Notes under the pieces: model-generated
Databases searched by the model: none
The model's input: only the letters and a program-made list of their open reading frames with translations
Told to the model about the DNA's origin: nothing
Source of the DNA: CAVVEQ01 sp963802095
Lineage (GTDB): Bacteria > Chloroflexota > Anaerolineae > Anaerolineales > Anaerolineaceae
Length of the DNA stretch: 64,000 nucleotides
Reading direction: 5' to 3'
NCBI GenBank assembly: GCA_963802095.1
Contig: CAWDHI010000001.1
Span: forward strand, 186,001-250,000
Translations under genes and position numbers: made by a program
Part shown: positions 1 to 8,599 of the stretch, piece after piece
How the letters are laid out: the number at the start of each line of letters is the position of its first letter
Numbering within the stretch: position 1 is the stretch's first letter

Positions 1-1
1 A

Positions 2-2008
2 CTCAAATCAGAGCTCTACAAGCATACATATCCCTTCTGCTGGCGTTGTGACAGTCCATTGTTATATTATGCGCGTAAGACCTGGTACATCCGCACCAGC
101 CGATTCAAGGACCGATTAGTCGCCTTGAACGAGAAGATCAACTGGTATCCCAGCCATATCAAGAACGGACGTTTTGGGAACTGGCTGGAAAATAATATCG
201 ATTGGGCGCTAGGGCGCGAAAGATACTGGGGCACCCCTCTGCCAGTTTGGGAGTGCACCTCCTGTAACCATCAAACCTGTATCGGTTCGGTGAAGGAGCT
301 TGAAGAGAATTCGGGGCGTAACCTGGATGAACTGGACTTACACCGGCCATTTGTGGATGATGTTCATTTTCGTTGCCAAAAATGCGGTGGGACGATGAAT
401 CGCGTTCCTGAATTGATTGATGTTTGGTTCGATTCCGGATCAATGCCCGTAGCCCAGTGGCATTACCCCTTTGAAAACCAAAAGGATTTCGAAACCCTTT
501 TCCCCGCAGATTATATCTGTGAAGCAGTCGATCAAACCCGTGGGTGGTTTTATTCCCTCCATGCTATCAGCTCCCTGCTCTTTAATGAGGTCAGTTTTAA
601 AAACGTCATCTGCCTGGGATTGATCCTGGATGAGAACGGGCAAAAAATGTCAAAGCATAAAGGAAATGTCGTCGATCCCTGGCCTGTTATCAACCAGAAC
701 GGGGCTGATGCAATGCGCTGGTACCTCTATACAGCCTCCCCTCCGGGGCAGGAGCGACGCTTTTCCAGCAACCTGGTGGGTGAGGTGGTTCGCAATTTTA
801 CGCTCACATTATGGAACACATATTCCTTTTTCGTCACCTACGCAAACCTGGATGGCTGGCAACCTGATCCCCGGGAAGAACCCATTTACAGTGACCTGGA
901 TAAATGGCTGCTCTCGGAACTGCATGCATTGATCCGGGATGTCACCGAAGCGTACGAAGGGTATGACGTTCTGGCTGCCACCCGACCGATCGAAACTTTC
1001 GTCGACAAGCTTTCAAATTGGTATTTGCGGCGTTCACGCAGGCGCTTCTGGAAAAGCGGTTCGGATGCGGATAAGAAGGCTGCGTACGCCACGCTTTACG
1101 AAGTGCTGGTGACGATCGCAAAACTCCTTGCCCCGGCCATGCCGTTCCTTTCGGAGGAAATGTATCAAAACCTTGTCCGCAGTACGGATACCGACGCACC
1201 GGAATCCATACACCTTTCCAGATGGCCAGAATTTGAAGTTCACCTGATCGATCAAAAATTAAATCGTGAAATGGCTACCGTGATGCATCTGGCCTCCCTG
1301 GGACACGCCGCCCGGAATAAGGCCAACCGCAAGGTTCGCCAACCATTGGCGGAAGCTGCCTTTAGTGTTGGCAGTCAAGAGGAGCTTGCTGCAGTGGAGA
1401 ACTTCTGCGAATTGCTGGAGGATGAACTCAATGTCAAGAATGTCCGTGCTCTCAGCAGTGCGACCGAGGCGGTATCGTATTCTCTCAATCCGTATCCCAA
1501 GCAATTGGGTCAGAAGTATGGGGCGCGCTTTCCCGCCATACGCCAGGAAATACTTTCAATGGATCCTGTGGAAACAGGCAAGACTCTACTTTGCGGGCTG
1601 CCGGTTAAAGTTGTGATCGATGGAGACGAATTAGATATCCTTCCTGAAGAAGTTGAGGTGAGGGTGACAGCGCGGGAGGGTTTGGCTGTGGCTGCAGAAG
1701 GCGCATACCTTGCCGCCCTCGTCACCGACCTCACCCCTGAACTGATCCGGGAAGGACTGGCGCGCGAGTTTGTTCGCCGTGTTCAGGACCTGCGAAAATC
1801 GGCGGAGTACGATATCGCCGATCGGATCGATGTTTTCTACAAGGCCTCCAATCTATTGAAGGAAGCCATAGAGGCAAACAGGGATTTCATCATGGGTGAG
1901 ATTCTGGCGAGGGAACTGTCTTTCGCCGATGCGCCTGTTGGGTCTCCCAAGGTGGAAGATGCGTTCGATGGCGAAAATTTGCTGGTTGGGATAAAACGTT
2001 TTCAATAA
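2..2008 (+). CDS. ileS: Isoleucine--tRNA ligase, type 2, C-terminal part
   Basis: This cytoplasmic enzyme charges tRNA-Ile with isoleucine. The open frame runs in from the left edge, so the N-terminal catalytic half with the HIGH motif lies outside the window. Seen here are a zinc-type CxxC...CxxC pair, the stretch DVWFDSGSMP, the KMSKS loop as KMSKHKGNVVDP, the anticodon-binding helical domain, and a C-terminal tail resembling the DUF5915 extension (LIREGLAREFVRRVQDLRK). The KMSKHKGN form and this tail are typical of type 2 (eukaryote-like) IleRS rather than the E. coli type. An apparent internal TTG start at 59 is not the real start. lspA follows after 57 bases. Confidence 0.96.
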   Translation, partial: LKSELYKHTYPFCWRCDSPLLYYARKTWYIRTSRFKDRLVALNEKINWYPSHIKNGRFGNWLENNIDWALGRERYWGTPLPVWECTSCNHQTCIGSVKELEENSGRNLDELDLHRPFVDDVHFRCQKCGGTMNRVPELIDVWFDSGSMPVAQWHYPFENQKDFETLFPADYICEAVDQTRGWFYSLHAISSLLFNEVSFKNVICLGLILDENGQKMSKHKGNVVDPWPVINQNGADAMRWYLYTASPPGQERRFSSNLVGEVVRNFTLTLWNTYSFFVTYANLDGWQPDPREEPIYSDLDKWLLSELHALIRDVTEAYEGYDVLAATRPIETFVDKLSNWYLRRSRRRFWKSGSDADKKAAYATLYEVLVTIAKLLAPAMPFLSEEMYQNLVRSTDTDAPESIHLSRWPEFEVHLIDQKLNREMATVMHLASLGHAARNKANRKVRQPLAEAAFSVGSQEELAAVENFCELLEDELNVKNVRALSSATEAVSYSLNPYPKQLGQKYGARFPAIRQEILSMDPVETGKTLLCGLPVKVVIDGDELDILPEEVEVRVTAREGLAVAAEGAYLAALVTDLTPELIREGLAREFVRRVQDLRKSAEYDIADRIDVFYKASNLLKEAIEANRDFIMGEILARELSFADAPVGSPKVEDAFDGENLLVGIKRFQ

Positions 2009-2065
2009 CCCACCGTATCACTTGTTAGGTGTAGTATTCAGTCGAGGATCGGGAAAAAATCATTT

Positions 2066-2585
2066 ATGAAAAATCGTAACAGTTATTGGCTGCTTTTTGG
2101 GATCGCGGCAATTGTCATACTTCTTGATCAGGTTACCAAGGCGATGATCCTGGAAAACCTGCCTACAGGAACTGCCTGGATGCCTCTCAATTGGCTTGCT
2201 CCTTACGCCAGGTTTGTGAACTGGTTTAACAGCGGGGTGGCTTTTGGGCTTTTCCAGGGTGGGGGGATGTTATTTGCCGTCCTGGCGATGGTCGTCGCCG
2301 GGGGGATCATCTATTATTATCCCCGCATTCCCCACGAGGATAAATTGATGCAGGTGGCTTTTGGCCTCATGCTTGGGGGCGCAGTGGGCAATGTGATCGA
2401 CCGGCTCCGCTTCGGCGGTAATGTGATCGACTTCATTTCTGTCGGGTCCTTCCCAGTCTTCAATATCGCGGATTCCGCTGTGACTATTGGCGTCGAGCTT
2501 GATGCTGCTGGCTACCCTGCTTGAGAACCGCAATACAGCCCCTGCGACCGCTGCTGATGAATCCACCGAAGATCAGGATTCGTGA
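2066..2585 (+). pseudogene. lspA: Signal peptidase II (LspA) with a C-terminal frameshift
   Basis: LspA is the inner-membrane aspartyl protease that cleaves the signal peptide of diacylglyceryl-modified prolipoproteins. Hydrophobic segments, NSGVAFGLF, GNVIDR with VIDFI, and FPVFNIADSA supply the two catalytic aspartates. As read, the frame stops at 2524 after 152 residues, with an unnatural tail (ELDAAGYPA) in place of the last membrane helix. Shifting by one base near 2491-2496 gives SLMLLATLLENRN... and a stop at 2583-2585. That stop overlaps the GTG start of the next gene as GTGA, the kind of junction expected in an operon. One extra base, real or a sequence error, is the simplest explanation. 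The catalytic residues lie before the shift. Confidence 0.88.
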
Positions 2586-3511
2586 ACACGAATATCATTA
2601 AAACGATCGTCCCGGAAAAAGCTCCCGCCAGGTTGGATGTATTTCTGACCGGGAAATTCCCGGATTTTTCGCGATCCCGCATACAGCAGCTTATACGCGA
2701 TGGCAGGGTCCAAGTGGATGGTCAAATAACAGATAAAAGCGGCCAGACGATAAAATCCGGGCAAGAGATAGTCTTGGAGATTCCTCCCCCGGCTGCAACC
2801 GAGATCACAGGCGAAAAGATAGATCTGGTCATCATCTATGAAAATGAGAATGTTCTGGTTGTAGATAAACCAGCTGGGATGGTCGTGCATCCTGCCTACG
2901 GGCATGGATCAGGAACCCTTGTGAATGCCATTTTGGGTCGGGAAGGGGAGTTGCCCATGATCAACGGCGAATTTCGCCCGGGGATCGTTCACCGGCTTGA
3001 TAAAGAAACCTCCGGTTTGATCCTTATTGCAAAAAACGACCACAGTCTGCATTATCTTCAGGAACAATTCAAGAGTCGCAAGGTCGAAAAGAATTATCTC
3101 GCCCTGGTGGATGGGCATCCACCAACACCCGTTGGTAGGGTGGATGCACCCATCGGTAGGGATCCCAGGAATCGAAAGAAAATGGCGGTGGTTGAACCCG
3201 GACTGGGACGGGAAGCTGTGACGGATTTCAAAATGGTTCAGGAATTTAAGAATCACACCTATCTGGGGATCCACCCGCACACTGGAAGAACCCATCAGAT
3301 TCGAGTTCACATGCGTTTTCTGGGCTGCCCGGTGACCGGGGACACGGTTTATGGCCTCAAGAAGCCCACAGTCACCTTGAAACGCCATTTTTTGCATGCC
3401 ACTCGCCTGATCATCCGCCTTCCAGACGAGGATGAACCGAGGATTTTTACTGCTCGACTTCCTGTCGAGCTACAGATCGTTCTGGATGAACTCTCTACTG
3501 CTGATCGTTGA
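2582..3511 (+). CDS. rluD: RluD-family 23S rRNA pseudouridine synthase
   Basis: This enzyme isomerises uridines to pseudouridine, most likely in 23S rRNA. The N-terminus is an S4 RNA-binding domain (about residues 12-70: ARLDVFLTGKF, SRSRIQQLIRDGRVQVDG). The catalytic domain has the RluA/RluD signature HRLDKETSGLILIAK with its catalytic aspartate, and a later HTGRTHQIRVHM motif. At 309 aa the length is normal. The GTG start overlaps the stop of the frame-corrected lspA by four bases, and lspA-rluD pairs are common in bacteria. The exact target uridines cannot be told from sequence. Confidence 0.93.
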   Translation: MNTNIIKTIVPEKAPARLDVFLTGKFPDFSRSRIQQLIRDGRVQVDGQITDKSGQTIKSGQEIVLEIPPPAATEITGEKIDLVIIYENENVLVVDKPAGMVVHPAYGHGSGTLVNAILGREGELPMINGEFRPGIVHRLDKETSGLILIAKNDHSLHYLQEQFKSRKVEKNYLALVDGHPPTPVGRVDAPIGRDPRNRKKMAVVEPGLGREAVTDFKMVQEFKNHTYLGIHPHTGRTHQIRVHMRFLGCPVTGDTVYGLKKPTVTLKRHFLHATRLIIRLPDEDEPRIFTARLPVELQIVLDELSTADR

Positions 3512-3557
3512 ATGCCACGGCTGGAGTGGCCTGAAAACTGCACCGAATCTCCTTTGA

Positions 3558-3563
3558 TATAAT
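3558..3563 (+). promoter_or_regulatory. -10 box TATAAT upstream of purine nucleoside phosphorylase
   Basis: A perfect TATAAT lies 24 bases before the chosen start codon of the downstream gene and after the rluD stop. No convincing -35 box is seen at 16-18 bases. The same layout recurs before many genes here. Confidence 0.5.
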
Positions 3564-3587
3564 TCTGTTTGAATCATGGAGGTAATG

Positions 3588-4430
3588 ATGGAGAAATTCA
3601 TCGGTATTGCCGAGATCGATCAGGCAGCGGCAGCCATTCGGGAAAAAACGAAACTATCCCCTTCTGTCGCAATAATCCTGGGTTCCGGGCTGGGCGGTTT
3701 GGCAGACGCAGTTCAATTAGCGGATGTCATACCCTTCCAAGAGATCCCCCATTGGCCGATTTCCTCAGTGATCGGGCATAAAGGCAGACTGGTCATTGGG
3801 ACGCTGGAAGGTAAATGTGTCCTGGTGATGCAGGGAAGAACGCATTATTACGAAGGCTACCCCATGGATCAAGTGACATTTCCGGTACGGGTGATGCAGC
3901 GCCTGGGGATTCGTAACTTGATCGTCACGAACGCTGCAGGGGCGATAAACCCTGATTTCTTACCCGGCGATGTGATGATGATCACCGACCAGATCAATCT
4001 GATCGGGATGGCAGGATTGAATCCCCTTCGTGGACCCAACCTGGAGGAATTCGGGGCGAGGTTTCCGGATATGAGCAAACCCTACGACCCGACTCTGGCT
4101 GAGACTGCCCGCAAAGTGGCAGAAGAATCTGGGATCGACCTGAAGCAAGGCGTGTATATTTGCCTATCTGGACCATCGTTTGAATCACCGGCTGACCTCC
4201 GCTTTCTACGCCTGATCGGTGCAGATGCTGTGGGAATGTCCACAGTGCCAGAAGTGATCATCGCGCGCCATGGCAACATGCAGGTGCTCGGCTTTTCCGG
4301 GATCAGTAACAAGGCCAATCTGGATGGATCGACGGTCACCACCCATGAGGAAGTTCTTCAAGCAGGTGAGCTCATTGTACCGAAACTACGCACCTTGATC
4401 TGTGGAATTCTACGGGCGATGCTCAAATAA
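3588..4430 (+). CDS. Purine nucleoside phosphorylase (trimeric, PNP-I family)
   Basis: The enzyme splits inosine and guanosine with phosphate into free base and (deoxy)ribose-1-phosphate in purine salvage. Family motifs are the phosphate-binding GSGLGGLAD, MQGRTHYYEGY, GPSFESPADLR with the active-site glutamate, GMSTVPEVIIARH, and SNKANLDG near the C-terminus. The frame opens at 3576, but GGAGG at 3578-3582 lies inside that extension and is properly spaced for ATG 3588, giving 280 aa. Hpt at 42.3 kb would reuse the bases released. Whether adenosine is accepted cannot be decided here. Confidence 0.92.
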   Translation: MEKFIGIAEIDQAAAAIREKTKLSPSVAIILGSGLGGLADAVQLADVIPFQEIPHWPISSVIGHKGRLVIGTLEGKCVLVMQGRTHYYEGYPMDQVTFPVRVMQRLGIRNLIVTNAAGAINPDFLPGDVMMITDQINLIGMAGLNPLRGPNLEEFGARFPDMSKPYDPTLAETARKVAEESGIDLKQGVYICLSGPSFESPADLRFLRLIGADAVGMSTVPEVIIARHGNMQVLGFSGISNKANLDGSTVTTHEEVLQAGELIVPKLRTLICGILRAMLK

Positions 4431-4459
4431 AGTGTGGGTCCAAAAATTAATCGTTCAGT

Positions 4460-5140
4460 ATGCAAATAATTTTCACATTTCTCGTTAAATTCGAAACCTG
4501 GATTTACCTTCTGGCTGCTATCGCTGCAATTTTCTTTATGCGGGGGGTGATTGTTAGTTGGCAGGAATTAAAGACATCGATATTTGGCTTGGAAAAGGAG
4601 AATGCACGCCGGAAATTGAATTCCAATATTTCCGGATTGATCCTGACCGGGATCATCGTTACGGCTGAATTCATCATGGTATCGGTGATTACCATTAAAT
4701 ATCCATCTCAAGTGATTTTGGCCACCCCGACACTAGAGATCCAGGCTACGGAAACACCACCGATCGGTCTGATTCCAGGCTTCTCTGGAACCGAGATCGC
4801 AGCCCCCAACCAGGCATCCAGTGAAAATGGGTGTTTGCTAGAAAAACTGGAATGGGTCTTTCCCATGGCTGGAGATACCATAAGTGGGAAGGTAGAATTA
4901 AAAGGTACGGTAAATGTTGAAGATCTCGGTTTTTATAAATATGAATACAAAGCTACGGGTGAACCAGGCTGGATAACGATCGCTGGTGGAAGCCTGCCAG
5001 TGGTGGAAGGTGCCCTGGGGGGGTTATGGCAGACTGATAATCTCTTGCCAGGTGAATATGAGCTTCAACTTGTTGTTCTGGATAGCCGGAACAATTCCCT
5101 GCCACCCTGCGTGATCCCGATAGTCATCAAGGCACCATAG
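4460..5140 (+). CDS. Membrane-anchored protein with extracytoplasmic domain, unknown function
   Basis: I do not recognise a family. The N-terminus has two hydrophobic helices (about residues 10-30 and 50-75) separated by a charged stretch, which would place both ends on the same side. A Thr/Pro/Glu-rich linker (about 85-115) follows, then a domain of some 100 residues with beta-rich, Ig-like character (WVFPMAGDTISGKVELKGT, LPGEYELQLVVLD). Anaerolineae encode many exported proteins with such Ig-like ends near chains of signalling genes. It lies 29 bases after PNP and 8 bases before the acetyltransferase gene, so it is probably cotranscribed with the latter. Confidence 0.75.
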   Translation: MQIIFTFLVKFETWIYLLAAIAAIFFMRGVIVSWQELKTSIFGLEKENARRKLNSNISGLILTGIIVTAEFIMVSVITIKYPSQVILATPTLEIQATETPPIGLIPGFSGTEIAAPNQASSENGCLLEKLEWVFPMAGDTISGKVELKGTVNVEDLGFYKYEYKATGEPGWITIAGGSLPVVEGALGGLWQTDNLLPGEYELQLVVLDSRNNSLPPCVIPIVIKAP

Positions 5141-5148
5141 AAATATCA

Positions 5149-5688
5149 ATGGAATCTATCACCATCCGGCTTTCTCAACCTCAGGATCACGAAATATTGT
5201 GCTCTTTCCAGAAATTTGTGGACACCTCGAAAACCTGGCAGATGGAGCAATCCTTCGATGATGGAAGTTGGATTATCCGGTTCCGGGAGATCTCTCTCCC
5301 CAGACCGATGCATCTGGCCTATCCATTTTCAGCGAAAGGGATCCGGGATCACCTTCTTACGAATGAATTGACTCTTGTCGCTTTGGAGAAATCCATCCCG
5401 GTCGGTTTTATAAGCCTGGCATCTGACCCAGGATCTCGAACCGCCCGGGTGACTGATCTGGTGGTCGAACCACAACACAGGCGAAAGGGGATTGCTACAG
5501 CCCTTGCCATCGGCACTGTGGATTGGCTGGTGGAGTGGAAAATAACCGGCATGTCCCTGGAGATGATGCTTAAGAATCATCCGGCAATTAACTTTGCCCG
5601 AAAGTTGGGTTTTTCTCCAGCAGGATTTAATGATGTATATTATTCAAATGGACAAACTTCTGTCACTTTTTACCGGAAGATAAATTAG
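5149..5688 (+). CDS. GNAT-family N-acetyltransferase
   Basis: The protein should transfer an acyl group from acetyl-CoA to an amine; the substrate is unknown. The GNAT core lies in the C-terminal half: a beta strand TARVTDLVVEP, the acetyl-CoA loop QHRRKGIATALA (the Q/RxxGxG/A motif), and a terminal NFARKLGFSPAGF segment. At 179 aa it is slightly longer than a minimal GNAT because of an N-terminal extension. It sits 8 bases after the membrane protein gene and 12 bases before a large membrane receptor gene, so all three may form one transcript. Confidence 0.85.
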   Translation: MESITIRLSQPQDHEILCSFQKFVDTSKTWQMEQSFDDGSWIIRFREISLPRPMHLAYPFSAKGIRDHLLTNELTLVALEKSIPVGFISLASDPGSRTARVTDLVVEPQHRRKGIATALAIGTVDWLVEWKITGMSLEMMLKNHPAINFARKLGFSPAGFNDVYYSNGQTSVTFYRKIN

Positions 5689-5700
5689 ACTGACCTGACC

Positions 5701-7596
5701 ATGGAATTTCAGTCAAGCGTTTATTCCTTTATCAGGGCGATCAGCGATATCCTCACAGCCGGGATCGCCATCACCGCGTTCTCGCTGCTCCTATTTGCGT
5801 TGACCATGAACCTCCGGGACAAGGTGGTCCGTACCTTCTGCCTGATCCTTGTGAGCGTGGTGATCGTTTTCTCATCTGAAGCGTTCATGTCCACCGCCAT
5901 AGAACCCTGGCAGGTGGCTTTCTGGTTACGGATGCAATGGGTGGGGGTAATCCTTCTGCCCGCATTGTATTTCACATTTTCTGATGCTGTTTTGGAAACA
6001 ACCGGACAACCCAGCCGGTGGCGACGCCGATGGGCTTCGGTTGCAGCTTATCTCGTCACCGTCTTTTTTCTCTTCATGCTGCCAGCTGGTTTTTTCACCG
6101 GTCCCGTCATCCTCGATGAGCCACCTGCGCCCCATTTAAAACCAACCTTCCTCATCGACCTTTTTACCGTTTTTTACCTGCTGGTGATGGCTGCCACCTG
6201 GGTAAATTTCATCCGCGCCTATCGTCGCACCGTGACGCCAACCAGCCAGCGAAGGATGGCATACCTTCTAATAGGCGCAATCGCCCCTGCGCTTGGCTCC
6301 TATCCCTTCCTGCTTTTCGGCTCCAGCCTGGCTGCCGAATACCCCTATTATTTTTGGATCGTTGTTGTTGTCAGCAACCTGCTTGTGGGTTTCCTACTGG
6401 TATTGATGGCGTACGCTGTCTCATTCTTTGGTATGCCCTGGCCGGAGCGGGTGGTGAAGGGCAAGCTATTACTCTGGATACTGCGCGGACCGGTCACTGC
6501 CAGCATCACCCTGGCATTGACAACATTGATCCGCAGGTTTGGCGATTTCTTCGGCCAGGCATATACCGCCTGGGTGCCTATAACCATGGTGGTAACCATC
6601 GTAATCCTTGAGTATCTCATTACGCTTCTCTCCCCCTTTCTCGAGCGAAAACTTTTCTACGGGAATGATGAAACAGATCTGGAGATCATGGAGAGCCTGG
6701 AGTCCCACCTGATAACGCGAAGCGATTTGCTCCAATTCGTCGAGATGATCCTCGCAGCCATCTGCGATCACCTGCAAGCCCGCGGTGCTTATCTTGCTGC
6801 ACTTGACCCAACCCGCCTGGACCTGGTGGCAAAGGTTGGGAAGGTGAAAATCGCCAACCTCGAATCAGAAGGAACACTTTTTAACCTGGTTGCGAAGGAC
6901 GGAAACCTGCCGGATTTACTTCGTTTTGAGGATGTTTATCTATCCCCGATCCGGGATGAGACCCCGGAGGGGGATTTCATCCTGCTCGGAATTCTCGCAA
7001 TCTCCGGTTTGAACCATACGGACCTTCTTCCTGACCAGCAAAAAGCATTGAAAGTCCTAACAACCCGAGCTGGATTGGTTCTGCGGGATCGGATCACGCA
7101 AGCTCAAATCTTCAACGCAATGGAATCACTATCACCACAGGTTGCATATATCCAGAACCTGAGCGTAGCGGGGCGGTATGACCGCGATGCGGTTCTGGCC
7201 GACACCACAGCCAAGTTGACACAAAATTTGGACCTTTGGGTTAAGGACGCATTAACTCATTATTGGGGTGGCCCGCACCTTACAGAAAATCCCTTGATGC
7301 AACTTCAGATTGTGCAATCAAGGATCAGGGATGGGAAGGAGAATCCTGCAAACGCCTTGAGATCTATTCTTCGCGACGCTATCGAAATGTTGCGGCCGGA
7401 AGGAGAAAGAAAGTTCACAAACGAGTGGATCCTATATAACCTGTTGGTCATGAAATACCTGGAAGCAAAAAAGGTGAAGGAAATTGCGAATAAATTGGCC
7501 ATTTCCGAAGCCGATCTTTTCCGCAAACAGAAAATCGCCATTTCCGAGACTGGCAAGATGATCCTAGGGTTGGAGGAATCCGTGATTAGCTCATGA
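5701..7596 (+). CDS. Multi-pass membrane receptor-like protein with GAF domain, no kinase domain
   Basis: The first 310 residues form about eight or nine hydrophobic helices, resembling the membrane sensor modules found before histidine kinases. A GAF-like ligand-binding domain follows (about 335-470: LLQFVEMILAAICDHLQARGAYLAAL). The last 130 residues contain no H-box or ATP-binding motifs. They end in a helix-turn-helix-like segment (KVKEIANKLAISEADLFRKQ, about 580-600). The architecture is sensor plus GAF plus possible DNA- or protein-binding tail, so output by phosphotransfer is unlikely. The ligand is unknown. It begins 12 bases after the GNAT gene. Confidence 0.75.
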   Translation: MEFQSSVYSFIRAISDILTAGIAITAFSLLLFALTMNLRDKVVRTFCLILVSVVIVFSSEAFMSTAIEPWQVAFWLRMQWVGVILLPALYFTFSDAVLETTGQPSRWRRRWASVAAYLVTVFFLFMLPAGFFTGPVILDEPPAPHLKPTFLIDLFTVFYLLVMAATWVNFIRAYRRTVTPTSQRRMAYLLIGAIAPALGSYPFLLFGSSLAAEYPYYFWIVVVVSNLLVGFLLVLMAYAVSFFGMPWPERVVKGKLLLWILRGPVTASITLALTTLIRRFGDFFGQAYTAWVPITMVVTIVILEYLITLLSPFLERKLFYGNDETDLEIMESLESHLITRSDLLQFVEMILAAICDHLQARGAYLAALDPTRLDLVAKVGKVKIANLESEGTLFNLVAKDGNLPDLLRFEDVYLSPIRDETPEGDFILLGILAISGLNHTDLLPDQQKALKVLTTRAGLVLRDRITQAQIFNAMESLSPQVAYIQNLSVAGRYDRDAVLADTTAKLTQNLDLWVKDALTHYWGGPHLTENPLMQLQIVQSRIRDGKENPANALRSILRDAIEMLRPEGERKFTNEWILYNLLVMKYLEAKKVKEIANKLAISEADLFRKQKIAISETGKMILGLEESVISS

Positions 7597-7660
7597 TTGA
7601 TTTTTATGCTAATATTATTTGTTCGTTTTATCGGTTAGCGGAGGGTTTAGGAGGTTGTAG

Positions 7661-8599
7661 ATGAATGGTGATATGAGTTTGGGTGGGGAGAATCTAGCGC
7701 CTGGGGAAGACGAAAGCTGGTGGTCAGCAGTTTTACTGGAGGAGAGGCGATGGGAACCATTTTCTGAAGAATCAGAAAGGGAATCCTATAAACCCCAGCA
7801 AAACCGAATGGATTGGGAACAAGCCCATCTCCTGATGGCCAGGGACGAGGTTGTGGTGATGGAGGTTCGCGGTTACAACCGGGGGGGCTTGCTTGTTCAA
7901 GGGGAGATGCTGCAGGGCTTTGTTCCGCTATCACATTTGCTGCAATACGACGTCTCAGCTGGTGAAGAAGAGCGCCACCTGATGATCGCCAATTACGTGG
8001 GATCCCAGATAAATCTGAAGATCATCGAATGCGATCCGGCCAAGGATAGAATCGTATTTTCCGAGCGGGCAGCGAAAGCTGGCTGTGGCAAGCGCAAAGA
8101 GATAATTACTAATATCCAAGTAGGGGATATCGTTGAAGGTTGTGTTACCAACATCACCGATTTTGGCGTTTTCGTTGATCTGGGAGGAGTTGAAGGCCTG
8201 ATTCACCTTTCCGAACTCTCCTGGGGGCGGGTTCATCAGGGTACCGAAGTGGTGCATGTAGGGGAGCTTATCCGGGTGATGGTTCTCTCAGTCAATATGA
8301 ACAATGCTCGAATCGCGCTGAGTCTTAAGCGTCTAAATCCGAATCCCTGGGAGATATTGGGTGAAAAATATCATCCTGGCGATGTTGTCCAGGCGGTAGT
8401 TACGACCATTACACGTTTTGGCGCATTTGCAAGGTTATCTGAGGGAGTGGAAGGTTTGATCCATATTTCTACCCTCAAACTAGCGGCTGGAACAGCACTG
8501 CGTGATCTGCTCGAGCCGGGTCAGGAAATCCACGTGAAGATCCTGCACCTGGATATTGAAAAACGCAGGCTGGGATTGGGACTGGTTGCGCCAGAATGA
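7661..8599 (+). CDS. S1 RNA-binding domain protein (ribosomal protein S1-like)
   Basis: This cytoplasmic RNA-binding protein has about three S1 beta-barrel repeats: a diverged first copy (residues 65-140), a clear second copy (VGDIVEGCVTNITDFGVFVD, GVEGLIHLSELSWG), and a third copy (PGDVVQAVVTTITRFGAFAR, EGVEGLIHISTL). At 312 aa it is shorter than E. coli S1 but similar to short S1 homologues of Gram-positive and deep-branching bacteria. The first 60 residues are acidic and low in complexity. The start is supported by GGAGG eight bases upstream. The stop overlaps the ftsK start by four bases. Confidence 0.88.
   Translation: MNGDMSLGGENLAPGEDESWWSAVLLEERRWEPFSEESERESYKPQQNRMDWEQAHLLMARDEVVVMEVRGYNRGGLLVQGEMLQGFVPLSHLLQYDVSAGEEERHLMIANYVGSQINLKIIECDPAKDRIVFSERAAKAGCGKRKEIITNIQVGDIVEGCVTNITDFGVFVDLGGVEGLIHLSELSWGRVHQGTEVVHVGELIRVMVLSVNMNNARIALSLKRLNPNPWEILGEKYHPGDVVQAVVTTITRFGAFARLSEGVEGLIHISTLKLAAGTALRDLLEPGQEIHVKILHLDIEKRRLGLGLVAPE

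Noticed and set aside
2491..2500. Programmed ribosomal frameshift in lspA
   Set aside because: No slippery heptamer or downstream stem suitable for recoding is visible, and two other genes carry similar single-base lesions; sequence error or mutation is simpler.
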